In this document: positions 30,135 through 39,514 of the stretch, piece by piece
Layout of the letters: the number at the start of each line of letters is the position of its first letter
How positions within the stretch are numbered: position 1 is the stretch's first letter
From: Metabacillus sediminilitoris
GTDB taxonomy: Bacteria; Bacillota; Bacilli; Bacillales; Bacillaceae
Assembly (NCBI RefSeq): GCF_009720625.1
Contig: NZ_CP046266.1
Coordinates: 3,729,501-3,793,500 of the forward strand
Length of the DNA: 64,000 nt
Reading direction: 5' to 3'
The notes under the pieces: model-generated
The model's input: only the letters and a program-made list of their open reading frames with translations
The model's database searches: none
Told to the model about the DNA's origin: nothing
Position numbers and translations under genes: made by a program

Positions 30135-30596
30135 ATGTTTAAAGTCGAAAGATTATTAATCAATTATAAAACATTAGAGGAGTTTAAAAAGTTTAGAGAA
30201 TATGGAATTCAAGAGCTTTCAATGCTAGAGGATCTTAAGACAAATATGATTGAAGATGATAGTGACTCACCATTCTATGGTATTTATTTTGGAGACAAAC
30301 TAGTTGCTCGAATGAGCCTTTATCGTGTTGACAAAAAATTCGACCAATACTTTAGCCCACAGCAAGATTATTTGGAACTTTGGAAACTTGAAGTAATTCC
30401 TGATTACCAAGGAAAAGGCTATGGTAGAGCACTTGTTGATTATGCAAAGTCATTTCAATTGCCTATTAAAACGAATCCTCGAGTAAAATCAGGCGATTTT
30501 TGGACTAAGATGCATTTTGAACCAGTAAAATATGATATGGAACGCGACAAAGGAGAGAATCCATTAATTTGGTATCCCGCTAACGATAATAATTAA
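30135..30596 (+). CDS. ylbP: YlbP, GNAT-family acetyltransferase
   Basis: 153 residues of the GNAT fold. The acetyl-CoA site is IPDYQGKGYGRALVDYAKS (about 83-101, Q/RxxGxG/A pattern). The substrate is unknown. Start ATG 30135 has a strong AAGGGGGAA site; the in-frame ATG at 30108 lacks one. It is the only plus-strand gene in this stretch and is transcribed divergently from panE, as ylbP is in B. subtilis relative order. Confidence 0.88.
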   Translation: MFKVERLLINYKTLEEFKKFREYGIQELSMLEDLKTNMIEDDSDSPFYGIYFGDKLVARMSLYRVDKKFDQYFSPQQDYLELWKLEVIPDYQGKGYGRALVDYAKSFQLPIKTNPRVKSGDFWTKMHFEPVKYDMERDKGENPLIWYPANDNN

Positions 30597-30612
30597 CAAC
30601 AAAGAAATCTCT

Positions 30613-30647
30613 TGATCATACATTGCCGTAAAGACAATGTATGATCA
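30613..30647 (+). terminator. Hairpin after ylbP
   Basis: Perfect 13-bp inverted repeat (TGATCATACATTG with CAATGTATGATCA) around a 9-nt loop, 16 bp after the ylbP stop. There is no following T run, so it may stabilise the 3' end or act with the stronger terminator at 30714. Confidence 0.55.
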
Positions 30648-30713
30648 CTCTAGGATAGTCGATTGTGCAGCGCTAGTATTAGCTGGACAAAGTGATCAAT
30701 AAATTCCCACAAA

Positions 30714-30746
30714 AAAGTGGCTGTCTCTGGATGAGACAGCCACTTT
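30714..30746. terminator. Bidirectional terminator between ylbP and ylbO
   Basis: Perfect 14-bp stem (AAAGTGGCTGTCTC with its complement) and 5-nt loop, flanked by A-rich and T-rich ends, between two convergent genes. Confidence 0.85.
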
Positions 30747-30751
30747 CTTTG

Positions 30752-31363
30752 TTATTTTTCAACCCTTTCTAAATTACCATTTTTATCCATCTGAAATTTC
30801 ACTTTTCTATTTCTTTCATCCTCTTGTAGAATGACCATTTTTCTTGCACGATCCATGATTTCAATAAGTGCATGATAATCCTCTTCAATAACTGCCAAGT
30901 TATTTGTGAGGGCTTCCTTTTCTTGTTGAAGTTTTAATATTGTTTCCTCTAATATTCTATTTTTATCTGATAAGCGCTTATTTTCTTGTTCCAGCTCTTT
31001 TAAGGATGGCGCCTCTTCATATTGTTGAAGGAAGTTTATGAGGTCTTTAATTGCATTTTTCGATTGAGCATCCTGTGGTTTACTTTCTAATAAAGGCTCA
31101 TCCTCGATCTCACTTATTTGCTGTGGTGAAGATGTTCTAAGCTCTTTTCTTTGTTTTTTAGCTACTTCAATACCTGTTTTATATTGTTTTCTAACATGAG
31201 AATTCCATCGGAATCCACATGCTGCAGCTGTTCTAGATAATTTTCGACCAACCTCTTCAAATGCAGCTAATTGTGTAGCACCTTCACGAATATGCCTTAG
31301 TACCACCTCTGCTAACAATAAATCTTCATCATGTGTCCAAGCATCTTGACGAGTAGTAGTCAT
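30752..31363 (-). CDS. ylbO: YlbO, RsfA-family transcription regulator
   Basis: 203 residues. The N-terminal Myb/SANT-like helix-turn-helix (about 5-65) has RQDAWTHDEDLLLAEVVLRHI and RTAAACGFRWNSHVRKQY; a linker with acidic residues follows, then a long coiled coil (about 115-180). This is the RsfA/YlbO family; B. subtilis RsfA modulates forespore gene expression under sigmaF, so a sporulation role is likely for this one. The ATG follows GGAGGGAT. Confidence 0.9.
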   Translation of the reverse strand: MTTTRQDAWTHDEDLLLAEVVLRHIREGATQLAAFEEVGRKLSRTAAACGFRWNSHVRKQYKTGIEVAKKQRKELRTSSPQQISEIEDEPLLESKPQDAQSKNAIKDLINFLQQYEEAPSLKELEQENKRLSDKNRILEETILKLQQEKEALTNNLAVIEEDYHALIEIMDRARKMVILQEDERNRKVKFQMDKNGNLERVEK

Positions 31364-31519
31364 CCCTTATCCCTCCAATAGTCACTTTTTTTCTATACAT
31401 ATGCAACTAATAGAATAGATAGACTCTATTACTTTAAAAAAAGAGCTTAAGACAAACATATTCTTTAGAATTTTAATGATTAATAAATATTATAAACAAT
31501 AGGAAAAATATGTTAGCGA

Positions 31520-32287
31520 TTATTTCTTTCTATTTACAAATCGTGAAACTGCGTTATGATGGTTTTCCATCTCCCATAACTCGGCACATCTATTGATTTC
31601 TAATTTCATTCTTGAAAGTAAACCTGTCTGCTGCCATTGATCTATTTTTACAGACTTGTATGCTCTTAATACAAGGGGATATTCAACTAATGAATTAAGA
31701 ATGAATTGAATTGCCTCAGTTCGATAAGTTGATTCTTCAACAATTTTTTGGATAAATTCTAATGAATGCGCTTCTTCTACAGAAATTCTTTTTGCAGATA
31801 AAAGCAAGGACATTGCTTTATCATATGGCATTTTTTCATGAAGCAATGTCGCTCCGCCCCATCCAGTTGTTATCGCTAAATTACCTTGAATGAATCCTAT
31901 TTCCGCACCTTGTTTCGCAATACGAACATCACAAGCTGTAGCAATTTCACATCCGCCACCTAATGCAATACCATTAATAAGGGCAAAAGTAGGAATTGGC
32001 AACATCAATATTTGATAAAGAACTTCTCCCATTTTAGAGAGCATATCGTAGGCTTCTTCCTTTGTTTTTAATTGTTCAAAAGCGTTTACATCTCCACCTG
32101 AACAAAAGGCCCTGTCACCTTCACCTGTAATCATGATTGCCCTTATATCTTTTGTATCATGTAATTTCTTAAGGCTTATATGCAACTCATCCATCATATC
32201 AAAATCTACAGCATTATATGTTGCTGGCCGATTTAATTTAATTTCAACAATTCCTTTTTCATACTCAGTTAAAATTATTTTATTCAT
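31520..32287 (-). CDS. Enoyl-CoA hydratase/isomerase (crotonase) family enzyme
   Basis: 255 residues of the crotonase fold. The oxyanion-hole parts are AFCSGGDVNAFE (about 61-72) and ALINGIALGGGCEIATACDVRI (about 102-123). At the usual second catalytic position the sequence reads GNLAITTGWGGATLL, where hydratases carry a Glu, so it may not be a classical hydratase. The acyl-CoA substrate cannot be predicted. It sits between ylbO and rpmF, where B. subtilis has no such gene. Confidence 0.85.
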   Translation of the reverse strand: MNKIILTEYEKGIVEIKLNRPATYNAVDFDMMDELHISLKKLHDTKDIRAIMITGEGDRAFCSGGDVNAFEQLKTKEEAYDMLSKMGEVLYQILMLPIPTFALINGIALGGGCEIATACDVRIAKQGAEIGFIQGNLAITTGWGGATLLHEKMPYDKAMSLLLSAKRISVEEAHSLEFIQKIVEESTYRTEAIQFILNSLVEYPLVLRAYKSVKIDQWQQTGLLSRMKLEINRCAELWEMENHHNAVSRFVNRKK

Positions 32288-32361
32288 ATGTACAATACCC
32301 CCAAATCATAATTAATTCCATTTTATATGTTTTATTCCGAGTTCTAAAGATTTGGATAAAA

Positions 32362-32399
32362 ATAAAAGCGTGAGGATTGTTAGATCCTCACGCTTTTAT
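32362..32399 (-). terminator. Intrinsic terminator after rpmF
   Basis: Perfect 16-bp inverted repeat around GCGTGAGGAT with a short loop and T-rich ends, 16 bp after the rpmF stop; it ends the ylbN-rpmF transcript. Confidence 0.88.
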
Positions 32400-32414
32400 C
32401 ATTGTAGATAAAAA

Positions 32415-32588
32415 TTATTTACTTACAACGTCTCTTCCTTTGTATGTTCCACATGCTTTACAAACACGATGAGCAAGTTTGCTTTCACCGCAGCTTGGGC
32501 ATTCTACCATACCAGGTACTTGTAATTTAAAATGAGTACGACGTAGTCTTTTTCTTGTTTTAGAAGTTCTTCTAAAAGGTACAGCCAT
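32415..32588 (-). CDS. rpmF: Ribosomal protein bL32
   Basis: 57 residues starting [20 protein letters not shown]. Four cysteines in [18 protein letters not shown] form the zinc-ribbon (C+ form), meaning the ribosome can hold zinc through L32. The ATG (32586-32588) follows GGAGGTGGG; the longer frame to 32612 is ignored. Partner of ylbN, as in most bacteria (yceD-rpmF). Confidence 0.97.
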   Translation of the reverse strand: MAVPFRRTSKTRKRLRRTHFKLQVPGMVECPSCGESKLAHRVCKACGTYKGRDVVSK

Positions 32589-32667
32589 TATTCCCACCTC
32601 CTTAAAGAGCATTACATTGATTGAATCCGGATATTCCGGTTTCCTCTGTGTTTTTTTACTAAATATA

Positions 32668-33186
32668 TTAGCTATCTTCGTTTTCGAAGAATTTTGCTAA
32701 TCCAGCCAATCGTGGGTCAATCTTGTTTTTCTGATCATCTTCAGAAATAACTTCCCAGTCTTTACCTGATTGAGGAGCAGCACCTTCTACATTTGCAACA
32801 TCCTCACAGAATATCTGTATCGGTATTTCTAAGATAATGATCTCCTTCAGAATTGGTGTTAAATCAACAATGTCACCATCTGTAAGATGAAAATCCTCTT
32901 CCGTTTCATATTCTGCTGGTTTAAGTAAAAATGTTTCAGTTGTATTAATTGAAAATGGATATTGAACATCCACTAACGTTCGAGAACAAGGAAGAACCAT
33001 TGAACCTGAAATTGATAAGTGGAACGTTACTTTCGTTGAGCTAATATCTGCTCTTCCACTAACGTTAACTGGTGAAATATCACGGATGTCTGGATGACTT
33101 GTGACAAGATCACTTAAATCGATTTCTTCATCAATTTTCAATCCCTTGTTTTGCAATTGATGTAGTTGACTAATTGTCCATTTCAA
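32668..33186 (-). CDS. ylbN: YlbN, DUF177/YceD-family protein
   Basis: 172 residues with the DUF177 pattern: [32 protein letters not shown] early, then the conserved end with [16 protein letters not shown] and [13 protein letters not shown]. YceD homologues are linked to 23S rRNA accumulation and ribosome assembly in plants and bacteria. The start is TTG (33184-33186) with GAGGTGAT. It is co-transcribed with rpmF from a consensus sigmaA promoter. Confidence 0.92.
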   Translation of the reverse strand: MKWTISQLHQLQNKGLKIDEEIDLSDLVTSHPDIRDISPVNVSGRADISSTKVTFHLSISGSMVLPCSRTLVDVQYPFSINTTETFLLKPAEYETEEDFHLTDGDIVDLTPILKEIIILEIPIQIFCEDVANVEGAAPQSGKDWEVISEDDQKNKIDPRLAGLAKFFENEDS

Positions 33187-33496
33187 CGTATATCACCTCA
33201 AGGCAACAAAGGTAATTATAGCTTTCGCAATAATATTTGTCAATATTTTTTCTTTACAGTGTAAGTATACATGAACTTGTAATAATTACAAAATGATTTA
33301 CAGTATTTCATAAGAAATTTCTTTTTAGAGCATGTTTTATTTTAATCATCATTTTCCTGCTTTGCAAGGTATTTCTTATAAAATCATTAATTATTTATTA
33401 TCGTAACGAAATGTTATTACTAATGTTTATTGATTGCCACCTCTGCCCTATAATAGAATTAATATCCTTTATTAATGAAAATAAGTGGTGATCAAT
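33187..33496. other. Divergent promoter region between ylbN and ylbM
   Basis: 310 bp without a gene. The minus-strand side has a perfect sigmaA promoter for ylbN-rpmF (33215-33243). The plus-strand side has TATAAT at 33449-33454 with TTTATT 17 bp upstream, likely for ylbM. The middle is AT-rich with no clear operator. Confidence 0.7.
33215..33243 (-). promoter_or_regulatory. Consensus sigmaA promoter of ylbN-rpmF
   Basis: On the minus strand TTGACA (33243-33238), a 17-bp spacer and TATAAT (33220-33215): a perfect match to the housekeeping consensus, as expected for a ribosomal-protein operon. Transcription would start about 20 bases before the TTG start codon. Confidence 0.88.
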
Positions 33497-34705
33497 TTGA
33501 AAGCATTAGGTCTAGTAGTAGAATATAATCCATTTCATAATGGACATTTTTATCATATTACAGAATCTAAAAAGGAAACAAAGGCAGATGTCGTAATCGC
33601 TGTAATGAGTGGAAATTTTCTCCAACGAGGGGAACCAGCGATTGTTTCAAAATGGACTCGAACAAAAATGGCTCTGCAAAGCGGTGTTGATCTTGTTGTT
33701 GAATTACCATATGCTTTTGCTACACAAAAGGCAGAAACATTTGCTAATGGAGCCGTTTCGATTTTAGAGGCATTGCATTGTCATTCACTTTGTTTTGGCT
33801 CTGAATTAGGTGAAATTTCTCCATTTCTGCATGTTAATGAATTCCTTATACAAAAGAAAGAACAATATGATATGTTAATTAAACAGCATATCACATCAGG
33901 GGTTAGCTATCCGTCAGCGTTAACGTCAGCCTTCAAAGAATTATCAAATGAAGAAGAGATGCTTGATCTTTCGTTGCCTAATAATATTCTTGGTTTTCAT
34001 TATGTAAAAGCGATTTACAGGCAACAAGCAAATATAAAACCTTATACGATAAAACGAACATCTGCGGGTTTTCATGAACAAGCATTCGTTTCACCAACAA
34101 TAGCTAGTGCGACAAGTATTCGAAAGGCACTATTATCGAAAGAAAAACCTATTACACAGTATGTCCCTAAAGCAACATTTCAAAACTTAGGTGAATATGA
34201 ACAAAATTATGGTCTTTTACATCATTGGGAACACTATTTTCATTTATTAAAATATACAATAATGACGATGAGTAATGAGGATCTTTTCAACATTTATGAG
34301 GTTGAAGAAGGATTAGAAAATAGAATAAGAAAAAACATCTTAGAGGCAGAGGGCTTTCAAGACTTTATGGAACGGCTCAAAACAAAAAGATATACTTGGA
34401 CCAGATTACAAAGGTTATGCACACATATCTTGACGAGAACAACGAAAAAGCAGATGAGTTATATCGGTCCAAATCAAGAATCTCCTTATATTAGATTATT
34501 AGGTATGTCGCAATTAGGACAAGAATATTTAGGCACAGTAAAAAAACAATTAGTAGTGCCAGTGATTTCAAAACTATCAACCTTTCAGCACCCCTTATTA
34601 GAATTAGACATTAAAGCATCACATACATATAATATGATTTTTCCTGAGCCGCTCCGCTCGAAAACGATGAAAACTGAATTTGCGACCCCGCCAATTCGAA
34701 TTTAA
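33497..34705 (+). CDS. tmcAL: YlbM / TmcAL, tRNA(Met) cytidine acetate ligase
   Basis: 402 residues. The nucleotidyltransferase-like N-terminal domain starts MKALGLVVEYNPFHNGHFYHI with an HxGH motif; VIAVMSGNFLQRGEPAIVSKWTRTKMAL and VDLVVELPYAFATQKAETFA are diagnostic. TmcAL makes N4-acetylcytidine at the wobble position of elongator tRNA(Met) from acetate and ATP. The start is TTG at 33497, because a GGTGAT site lies just before it; two GTGs at 33485 and 33488 are inside that site. Confidence 0.95.
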   Translation: MKALGLVVEYNPFHNGHFYHITESKKETKADVVIAVMSGNFLQRGEPAIVSKWTRTKMALQSGVDLVVELPYAFATQKAETFANGAVSILEALHCHSLCFGSELGEISPFLHVNEFLIQKKEQYDMLIKQHITSGVSYPSALTSAFKELSNEEEMLDLSLPNNILGFHYVKAIYRQQANIKPYTIKRTSAGFHEQAFVSPTIASATSIRKALLSKEKPITQYVPKATFQNLGEYEQNYGLLHHWEHYFHLLKYTIMTMSNEDLFNIYEVEEGLENRIRKNILEAEGFQDFMERLKTKRYTWTRLQRLCTHILTRTTKKQMSYIGPNQESPYIRLLGMSQLGQEYLGTVKKQLVVPVISKLSTFQHPLLELDIKASHTYNMIFPEPLRSKTMKTEFATPPIRI

Positions 34706-34790
34706 GAAAGAAATAAACTCTTAGTACAGCCTAAATTCAGAACATCTATTCTGAAAGACATTAATAAATAGACATCATTTTAACCATCAA

Positions 34791-34829
34791 AAAAGAGAAA
34801 GGCTAAGTTAATTTTAGCCTTTCTCTTTT
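34791..34829. terminator. Bidirectional terminator between ylbM and ylbL
   Basis: Perfect 16-bp stem AAAAGAGAAAGGCTAA with its complement, loop of 7 nt. The ylbL stop codon (34814-34816) lies in one arm. It serves both convergent genes. Confidence 0.88.
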
Positions 34830-35836
34830 AAATGGAGTAAATAATCAACCGCTTCCTCAAACGTATCTATTGGAATAATTTTCATATCTGTCTTGATTTG
34901 TTTTCCGGTTTGGAGTGCTTCTTGATAATTTGATGTTGAGCTATTATTTTCATTCGGTGCAAAAAATATATCGATGCCAGCATTGTCTGCTGCAACGATC
35001 TTTTGAGCAATCCCTCCAATTGGACCGACTTCTCCCGCCTCATTAATCGTTCCTGTACCAGCAATCTTGTAACCTCTTGTAATATCCATTTCCGTCAGTT
35101 GATTATAAATTTCGAGAGACATCATTAAACCTGCGGAAGGACCGCCAATATCCTCTGTATTTAATGTAATATCAGGTTCGACATCAATTTTTCGATCCGT
35201 CAATAATGATATTCCAATACCGACTTTTTCAGGTTTATTTTTAAATGGAGCCATTTTTATCTTTCCTGTTCTTTGTTCTCCATCTCTTTCATAAGTAATG
35301 GCTAATTCTTCTCCTGCTTTCTTCGTTGTTACATACTCAATAAACTCGTCCGCTGTTTGGAATTCCTTTTTATCTACTTTGTATATACGATCACCAACTT
35401 GTAAAACACTAGCAGCAGGCATGTCTTTTACAATCCCGTCAACATAAATACCGTGAAAAGTATAGCTTACTTTTTTGTTCGCTTTTTTATAGGCAACCGT
35501 AATGGCCGACTCCTGTGAGCCTTCCATCAAATGAAGTTGCCTTTTATAGTATTCTTCGTCTGTTTCTTCTTCTCTTCTAATTTCTTCTAGTGGATGAATA
35601 TAATAAAAATCATGTAGCTTTGCCCACATATATGTTAGAGGATTTGCTCTACCAAATCGTATGGTTGTTAAAGAAAAACTTCCCTCTTCTTTAAAACCAT
35701 TTTCAACCTCGATGATCGACTCTAGTTCTGAAGTCATTCCTGGTTGGGTTACATAATAAGGAAGCTTGATAAATGTCATAATTAAAATAATGATTGCTAC
35801 TAAAATAGTCGCACGTATTATGGCCCTACTCTTCAA
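34814..35836 (-). CDS. ylbL: YlbL, SepM-family membrane PDZ / Lon-like serine protease
   Basis: 340 residues: membrane helix near the N-terminus (about 8-24), a PDZ domain (about 110-195, MPAASVLQVGDRIYKVDKKEF), and an S16 Lon-type protease domain with the catalytic Ser in GGPSAGLMMSLEIYNQ and catalytic Lys in GIAQKIVAADNAG. Related proteins process competence peptide in streptococci and YlbL takes part in SOS-induced cell-division control with DdcP in B. subtilis. The proposed TTG start (35834-35836) overlaps ylbK by 11 bp and has GGAGA upstream; longer starts inside ylbK are unlikely. Confidence 0.9.
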   Translation of the reverse strand: MKSRAIIRATILVAIIILIMTFIKLPYYVTQPGMTSELESIIEVENGFKEEGSFSLTTIRFGRANPLTYMWAKLHDFYYIHPLEEIRREEETDEEYYKRQLHLMEGSQESAITVAYKKANKKVSYTFHGIYVDGIVKDMPAASVLQVGDRIYKVDKKEFQTADEFIEYVTTKKAGEELAITYERDGEQRTGKIKMAPFKNKPEKVGIGISLLTDRKIDVEPDITLNTEDIGGPSAGLMMSLEIYNQLTEMDITRGYKIAGTGTINEAGEVGPIGGIAQKIVAADNAGIDIFFAPNENNSSTSNYQEALQTGKQIKTDMKIIPIDTFEEAVDYLLHLKEKG

Positions 35837-36626
35837 TCCTATTTGTCTCCTTCCACTTTTTGATAAGAGTCTGTATTTTCTGTACATGCTGCAATGCTTC
35901 TTTTTCCCCAATCTCAATTATTTCTTTTATATTTGTAAAAGCTCTAGAACTATATTGTTCAACATGTGGACGAATCATGACATCTGAAGCAATTTCTCTA
36001 TGGTGGACGAGTTCATCTTGAAGGATATCTAGACTTTGCAGGATGACATCAAATATTGAAGTAATATCTTCATTTCTTTTCACATGTGAAACATCAACTG
36101 CAATGACAATATCAGCACCCATTTCTTTTACGACCGAAACTGGTACTCTGTCGACAACCCCACCGTCAACTAATAGTTTACCATCAATTTTTTCGGGAAC
36201 AAAGATACCTGGTATTGCAATGCTAGCTCTTACGGCATCTGCTACAGGCCCTTCATTAAATATAACCTTTTTCCCTGCATATAAATCGGTCGCTACGACT
36301 GAAACTGGAATATTTAATTGTTCAAATGTTTTCCTATGTGTAAATAACCGGATTAATTCCTTCACTCGATTACCCGAAATAAATCCCATTTTAGGAACTG
36401 TAAAATCTAGATAGTACTTCCTTTTAAAAGCAAGTGCAAATTGATACATTCGCTCAATACTTAAACCTGAGGCATAAAAACTTCCAATCAAAGCACCCAT
36501 ACTGCTCCCTGCGATTAAATCAATTGGTATTCCTTCATCCCTTAATACCTTCAATATGCCCAAATGAGCAAACCCTCTTGCACCACCGGATCCCAGCGCT
36601 AGTCCTATCTTAGGCTCCTTAGTCAA
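35826..36626 (-). CDS. ylbK: YlbK, patatin-like phospholipase (RssA type)
   Basis: 266 residues, patatin fold. The oxyanion hole is GLALGSGGARGFAHLGIL, the nucleophile Ser lies in AGSSMGALIGSFYAS (GxSxG), and the catalytic Asp in LLVDGGVVDRVPV (DGG). It is predicted to be a serine esterase/lipase acting on acyl lipids; the substrate is unknown. The TTG at 36624-36626 has a strong GGAGGGA site, preferred to an ATG at 36665. It is coupled to ylbL. Confidence 0.9.
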   Translation of the reverse strand: MTKEPKIGLALGSGGARGFAHLGILKVLRDEGIPIDLIAGSSMGALIGSFYASGLSIERMYQFALAFKRKYYLDFTVPKMGFISGNRVKELIRLFTHRKTFEQLNIPVSVVATDLYAGKKVIFNEGPVADAVRASIAIPGIFVPEKIDGKLLVDGGVVDRVPVSVVKEMGADIVIAVDVSHVKRNEDITSIFDVILQSLDILQDELVHHREIASDVMIRPHVEQYSSRAFTNIKEIIEIGEKEALQHVQKIQTLIKKWKETNRIEE

Positions 36627-36779
36627 GGAGATTCCCTCCTTTATTAAGAATTGATTTACCTTCAAAAAAATTTTTAAATAGCACTTAAAATATGCATTAA
36701 TTCTTCACTCATTAAGACATTTTTATGATTAAAATATCTTATACGTCATTCTTATGGTCTAAAATGTCCACCTATTCTC

Positions 36780-36807
36780 GTATATTGAACTAATAAGGTT
36801 GTACAAC
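36780..36807 (+). promoter_or_regulatory. Candidate sigmaE promoter of ylbJ
   Basis: GTATATT (36780-36786), 14-bp spacer and GTACAAC (36801-36807) approximate the sigmaE pattern (-35 ATATT, -10 CATACAAT). In B. subtilis ylbJ is a sigmaE gene. The -10 matches only partly. Confidence 0.35.
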
Positions 36808-36921
36808 CCAAAAGCGAAGCACATCGTTCACCTACAAAGATAAACTTTCAATCAAATGCTGGACGATTAATATTATTTTATTTTTAAACATTATTAGATC
36901 GGTTTAGGAGGCATTTATATT

Positions 36922-38145
36922 TTGAGTCTTTCGAAACTTAAAACCATTTTTTTTGCTGTTTTTATAGGTGGTCTTACGCTAGCGATCATTCTTAATCCAA
37001 AAGAATCACTTGAAGCTTCAACAAGAGGTTTATCAATTTGGTGGGAGGTTGTCTTTCCTTCACTATTGCCTTTTTTCATTGTATCTGAATTACTCATAGG
37101 CTTTGGTGTTGTAAAGTTTATAGGTGTATTATTAGAGCCCTTTATGCGCCCAATTTTTCGCGTTCCGGGTGTAGGCGGCTTTGTATGGGCAATGGGAATG
37201 GCTTCTGGTAATCCTGCCGGTGCAAAGTTTACTGCAAGGATACGGCAGGAAGAACAGATTACAGCCTTAGAGGCAGAGCGATTAGTTTCATTTACTAGTT
37301 CATCAAATCCATTATTTATATTCGGTGCTGTAGCAGTTGGTTTTTTCAATGATGCCTCCCTAGGGATTTTATTAGCTGCTGCACATTATTTAGGAAATTT
37401 ATGTGTAGGTCTCACAATGAGATTTTATGGCGGAACTGAACAAACAACAATGGCTGAAAAAAAAGCTACAATCTTTCCATCGATAAAATTAGCTCTAAAG
37501 GAGCTACATGCAACTAGAATAAAAGAATCTCGTCCACTGGGGAAAATGCTTGGAGATGCAGTTATGTCATCTATTCAGACCCTATTAATGATTGGCGGTT
37601 TTATTATTCTCTTTTCTGTATTCAATAAAATCTTAGCTATTATTGGAGTAACAGAGTTCTTAGCGATCATTTTTTCTGGAGGATTGGCACTGCTGCAGCT
37701 TGCCAATGAATTAAGTATACCTCTTATTTCAGGTATTTTTGAAATTACATTGGGTAATCGACTTGTTAGTGAAACAACTGTTAATTTATTAGATAAAGTA
37801 ATCATAGCAAGTTTTATATTAGCCTTCGGCGGACTATCCATCCAAGCTCAAGTTGCAAGTATACTTGCAGATACAGATATTCGGTTTAAGCCCTTTTTTT
37901 TCTCAAGAATTCTACAAGGACTGTACTCAGCGATCATCGCCTTCTTATTATTTAAGCCATTGTATTTAAATTTGCAATCTAATCTACCAAATGAAATTCC
38001 CGTGTTTTTGACGTATAGTCCACAATGGGCAAAGGACTACTGGGAAATGATTATTCAAACTGGTCCGCTTATCACAATCATTTCATTGCTTGTTTATATT
38101 TATTTGTATGCAAGAAGGAATATATTCACAAAAACACTTTATTAA
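36922..38145 (+). CDS. ylbJ: YlbJ, sporulation integral membrane protein
   Basis: 407 residues with about ten membrane helices and nucleoside-recognition (Gate) domains: SIWWEVVFPSLLPFFIVSELL, GFVWAMGMASGNPAGAKFTAR and LVSFTSSSNPLFIFGAVAVGFF are typical. YlbJ is made in the mother cell under sigmaE and is needed for heat-resistant spores; its transport substrate is unknown. The start is TTG (36922-36924) nine bases after AGGAGGC. Confidence 0.94.
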   Translation: MSLSKLKTIFFAVFIGGLTLAIILNPKESLEASTRGLSIWWEVVFPSLLPFFIVSELLIGFGVVKFIGVLLEPFMRPIFRVPGVGGFVWAMGMASGNPAGAKFTARIRQEEQITALEAERLVSFTSSSNPLFIFGAVAVGFFNDASLGILLAAAHYLGNLCVGLTMRFYGGTEQTTMAEKKATIFPSIKLALKELHATRIKESRPLGKMLGDAVMSSIQTLLMIGGFIILFSVFNKILAIIGVTEFLAIIFSGGLALLQLANELSIPLISGIFEITLGNRLVSETTVNLLDKVIIASFILAFGGLSIQAQVASILADTDIRFKPFFFSRILQGLYSAIIAFLLFKPLYLNLQSNLPNEIPVFLTYSPQWAKDYWEMIIQTGPLITIISLLVYIYLYARRNIFTKTLY

Positions 38146-38147
38146 AT

Positions 38148-38173
38148 AAAGGTGAGGAAAAACCCTCACCTTT
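38148..38173. terminator. Bidirectional terminator between ylbJ and coaD
   Basis: AAAGGTGAGG and CCTCACCTTT form a 10-bp stem with a 6-nt loop, directly after the ylbJ stop and 6 bp beyond the coaD stop. Confidence 0.8.
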
Positions 38174-38178
38174 ACTTT

Positions 38179-38661
<483 letters not shown>

Positions 38662-39231
38662 TTATTCCTCCTCATTATGTCTTTCTAATCCAAATATCGT
38701 GATTGAACTCATCCCGTAAGTCTCATGTTTTAATCGAATAAATTGCCCAACCTCTTCCGGTAAGTGGACGTCTGATCCGTGCTCAGTTACGATGAAACCA
38801 TTTTTATGTAACAAGCTATTTTCACTAATCGTATTTATAAGCGTTTTCAATATTTGTTGCTTATACGGTGGATCTAGAAATATTAATTGAAACTGTATTT
38901 CTCGCTTAATAATTGCTTTCAATGCGCGATCTGCATCATTGCGATAAACTTCAGCTAAGTCTGCAGCCTGACATATTTCTAAGTTTTTATGTATTGTTTG
39001 TATTGCTTTAGGTTCACGATCAACAAAAATGCATTTATTAACTCCTCGGCTAAGTGCTTCAATGCCTAAACCACCGCTACCAGCAAACAAATCTAAAGCG
39101 ATCCCACTTTCAAAATAAGGTCCTACCATATTAAAGATAGCTTCCTTCACTTTATCTGTTGTTGGCCTTGTAGTAACCCCAGGCACTGCCTTTAATTGTC
39201 TTCCTTTAAAATTTCCTGATACTACTCTCAT
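38662..39231 (-). CDS. rsmD: RsmD (YlbH), 16S rRNA G966 N2-methyltransferase
   Basis: 189 residues. SAM motif ALDLFAGSGGLGIEALSRG, acidic motif IFVDREP, and catalytic DPPY in LIFLDPPYKQQ. It methylates N2 of G966 in 16S rRNA. The ATG at 39229-39231 (MRVVSGNFKGRQL) is the family start; an ATG two codons upstream is also possible. Divergent csfG lies upstream on the other strand, the arrangement known for csfG near ylbH. Confidence 0.95.
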   Translation of the reverse strand: MRVVSGNFKGRQLKAVPGVTTRPTTDKVKEAIFNMVGPYFESGIALDLFAGSGGLGIEALSRGVNKCIFVDREPKAIQTIHKNLEICQAADLAEVYRNDADRALKAIIKREIQFQLIFLDPPYKQQILKTLINTISENSLLHKNGFIVTEHGSDVHLPEEVGQFIRLKHETYGMSSITIFGLERHNEEE

Positions 39232-39479
39232 TATCATTCACCACTACTTTAATATGACTTTCTTATGTAAGTTACTCCTAATCCTACCATAGCGCTTATA
39301 ACTGTTACAATATCTAACCTTTACGAAATAGGCAAGTGACATGCATTGACGAAAAAGCGAAAGTGCCCGTGCATTCGAAAGAGTTCATAGTCTCATACAT
39401 ATTGATTATGAGTAGCGGTACTGTGCTTCTTATACCTTTTTTATTTAGGGAAATAAAAAAGAAAAATTTTAAGTTTTAT
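39232..39479. other. Intergenic region upstream of rsmD and csfG
   Basis: The non-coding stretch from 39232 to 39768 (537 bp) holds csfG and its promoter in its right half. This left part has no gene; a piece near 39350-39385 (GAAAAAGCGAAAGTGCCCG) resembles the edges of a common Bacillaceae intergenic repeat, but weakly. Confidence 0.4.
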
Positions 39480-39508
39480 GTATATGGAAAAACCAATTGG
39501 TGATAATG
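39480..39508 (+). promoter_or_regulatory. SigmaF/SigmaG-type promoter of csfG
   Basis: GTATA (39480-39484), 14-bp spacer, GGTGATAATG (39499-39508). This fits the sigmaF consensus GYATA-N15-GGnnAAnATR with one mismatch in the -10. The predicted start, about 39515, coincides with the 5' edge of the first csfG hairpin. Confidence 0.7.
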
Positions 39509-39514
39509 AGTAGT

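Noticed and set aside
36915..37349. 144-codon minus-strand frame opposite ylbJ
   Set aside because: Antisense shadow of a well-supported membrane protein; no independent signals.
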